DNA of 6,073 bases. Source: Pseudomonadota bacterium. GTDB taxonomy: Bacteria; Pseudomonadota; Alphaproteobacteria; Sphingomonadales; SMXR01. The notes below the pieces were generated by a model that worked only from the letters and a program-made list of their open reading frames with translations, was not told where the DNA came from and did no database searches. The DNA is taken from the NCBI GenBank assembly GCA_022568115.1, contig JADFFP010000081.1, forward strand, positions 1 through 6,073, given 5' to 3'. The first letter of the stretch is position 1; each line of letters opens with the position of its first letter. This document shows positions 5,576 through 6,073 of this stretch, one piece after another. The position numbers and the translations under genes were made by a program.

Positions 5576-6073
5576 ATCCAGGCTGTGGATGTCGCGGCCT
5601 CGGGGGGATATACCGTTTCCTATCGGGCGAGGTCGATTGTCGCCGGCGGGAACACGATCACCGGATCCATCGGGAGCATCACCGGAAAGATGAACTTCAG
5701 GAAACTCTACAACCGTCTGGGAATCACCAAGGACGGTCAGGGGATCGGTCCCCATGGGGATTTCTATTCCGACTACCGGGCCTGGACCCCCGAGGAATAC
5801 CGGAGGGTCGTCGAGGAGCACTGGAAGGGATACAGCGCCTGGATCGACCGGATTGCTTACCACCGGGACCTGAGTCCGGCCGAGGTGGACTCGGTGGCCC
5901 GGGGCAGGGTCTGGACCGGCGTGCAGGCCCTGGATCGAAAACTGGTGGATCGTCTGGGCGGTCTGGATGTCGCGGTCCAGATGGTCAAAGAAGCGGCGGG
6001 ACTTCCGGAGGATGAAGCGGTTACCTTGTGGCACCTGCCAAAACCCGAGGGATTCATGGCTTCGGTGCTGGGG
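5567..6073 (+). CDS. SppA-type signal peptide peptidase (family S49), C-terminal domain, lacking its N-terminus and cut by window edge
   Basis: The frame is open to the right edge; 163 codons from 5585 are clearly S49 peptidase sequence. SppA proteases are membrane-bound and degrade cleaved signal peptides. Seen: DVAASGGY with the nucleophile-type serine at 5600-5602, then TITGSIGSITGK, RVWTGVQALDRKLVDRLGGLD and VKEAAGLP, in the family's usual order. The position of the catalytic lysine of single-domain SppA seems to be glycine here (GPHGDFYSD), so this is best read as the C-terminal domain of a two-domain, E. coli-type SppA, whose lysine resides in the N-terminal domain. That domain is missing: the 38 codons from 5471 to 5584 show no S49 similarity. 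An in-frame ATG at 5567 has no ribosome binding site and is probably not a true start. About 50 residues are expected beyond the right edge. As it stands the fragment should be inactive. It is divergent from typical alphaproteobacterial genes in my judgement. Confidence 0.8.
   Translation, partial: MTVIQAVDVAASGGYTVSYRARSIVAGGNTITGSIGSITGKMNFRKLYNRLGITKDGQGIGPHGDFYSDYRAWTPEEYRRVVEEHWKGYSAWIDRIAYHRDLSPAEVDSVARGRVWTGVQALDRKLVDRLGGLDVAVQMVKEAAGLPEDEAVTLWHLPKPEGFMASVLG

Noticed and set aside
5585..6034. Minus-strand 185-codon frame antisense to the SppA fragment
   Set aside because: It lies in exact codon register opposite the recognisable SppA sequence and is Pro/Gly/His-rich. Only its last ~33 codons (5477-5575), outside the SppA match, look genuine.

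Overview
The window looks like a chromosomal housekeeping segment of an alphaproteobacterium, most likely Rhodospirillales-like. The evidence is the order, all on the minus strand, of enoyl-CoA hydratase, rpsT, dnaA, dnaN and recF, together with the alphaproteobacterial character of the DnaA, DnaN and RecF sequences. This assignment is an inference from gene order and remembered family sequences; no search was run.

Layout from right to left, the direction of transcription of the main block: the far right end (about 5567-6073) holds a plus-strand, headless SppA-type peptidase fragment. Directly beside it lies a short minus-strand reading frame (5477 to about 5575) that looks like the C-terminus of an unidentified protein and is followed by an intrinsic terminator (5450-5474). 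Then come a complete enoyl-CoA hydratase (4615-5391), a clear sigma70-type promoter (4560-4588), rpsT (4240-4506), a 742-base gap without protein genes, dnaA (2145-3497), a 267-base gap, dnaN (765-1877), and the first 234 codons of recF, which runs off the left edge.

DnaA, DnaN and RecF form the classic replication initiation, clamp and repair cluster; ribosomal protein S20 sits just upstream of dnaA. The protein genes themselves are ordinary. The less ordinary parts are two. First, the rpsT-dnaA gap contains, in order on the dnaA strand, a probable rpsT terminator, a promoter-like pair of hexamers, a run of hairpins, and a second terminator-like hairpin. This is the pattern expected of an independent small RNA gene of about 170 nt, or of a structured, attenuated leader. 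Second, near 5560-5588 two genes facing away from each other have both lost their 5' parts at the same point, which suggests a chimeric assembly join or a real rearrangement.

I found no perfect DnaA-box cluster, CRISPR array, tRNA, rRNA, insertion sequence or defence system. All structural calls were made by eye without folding software.
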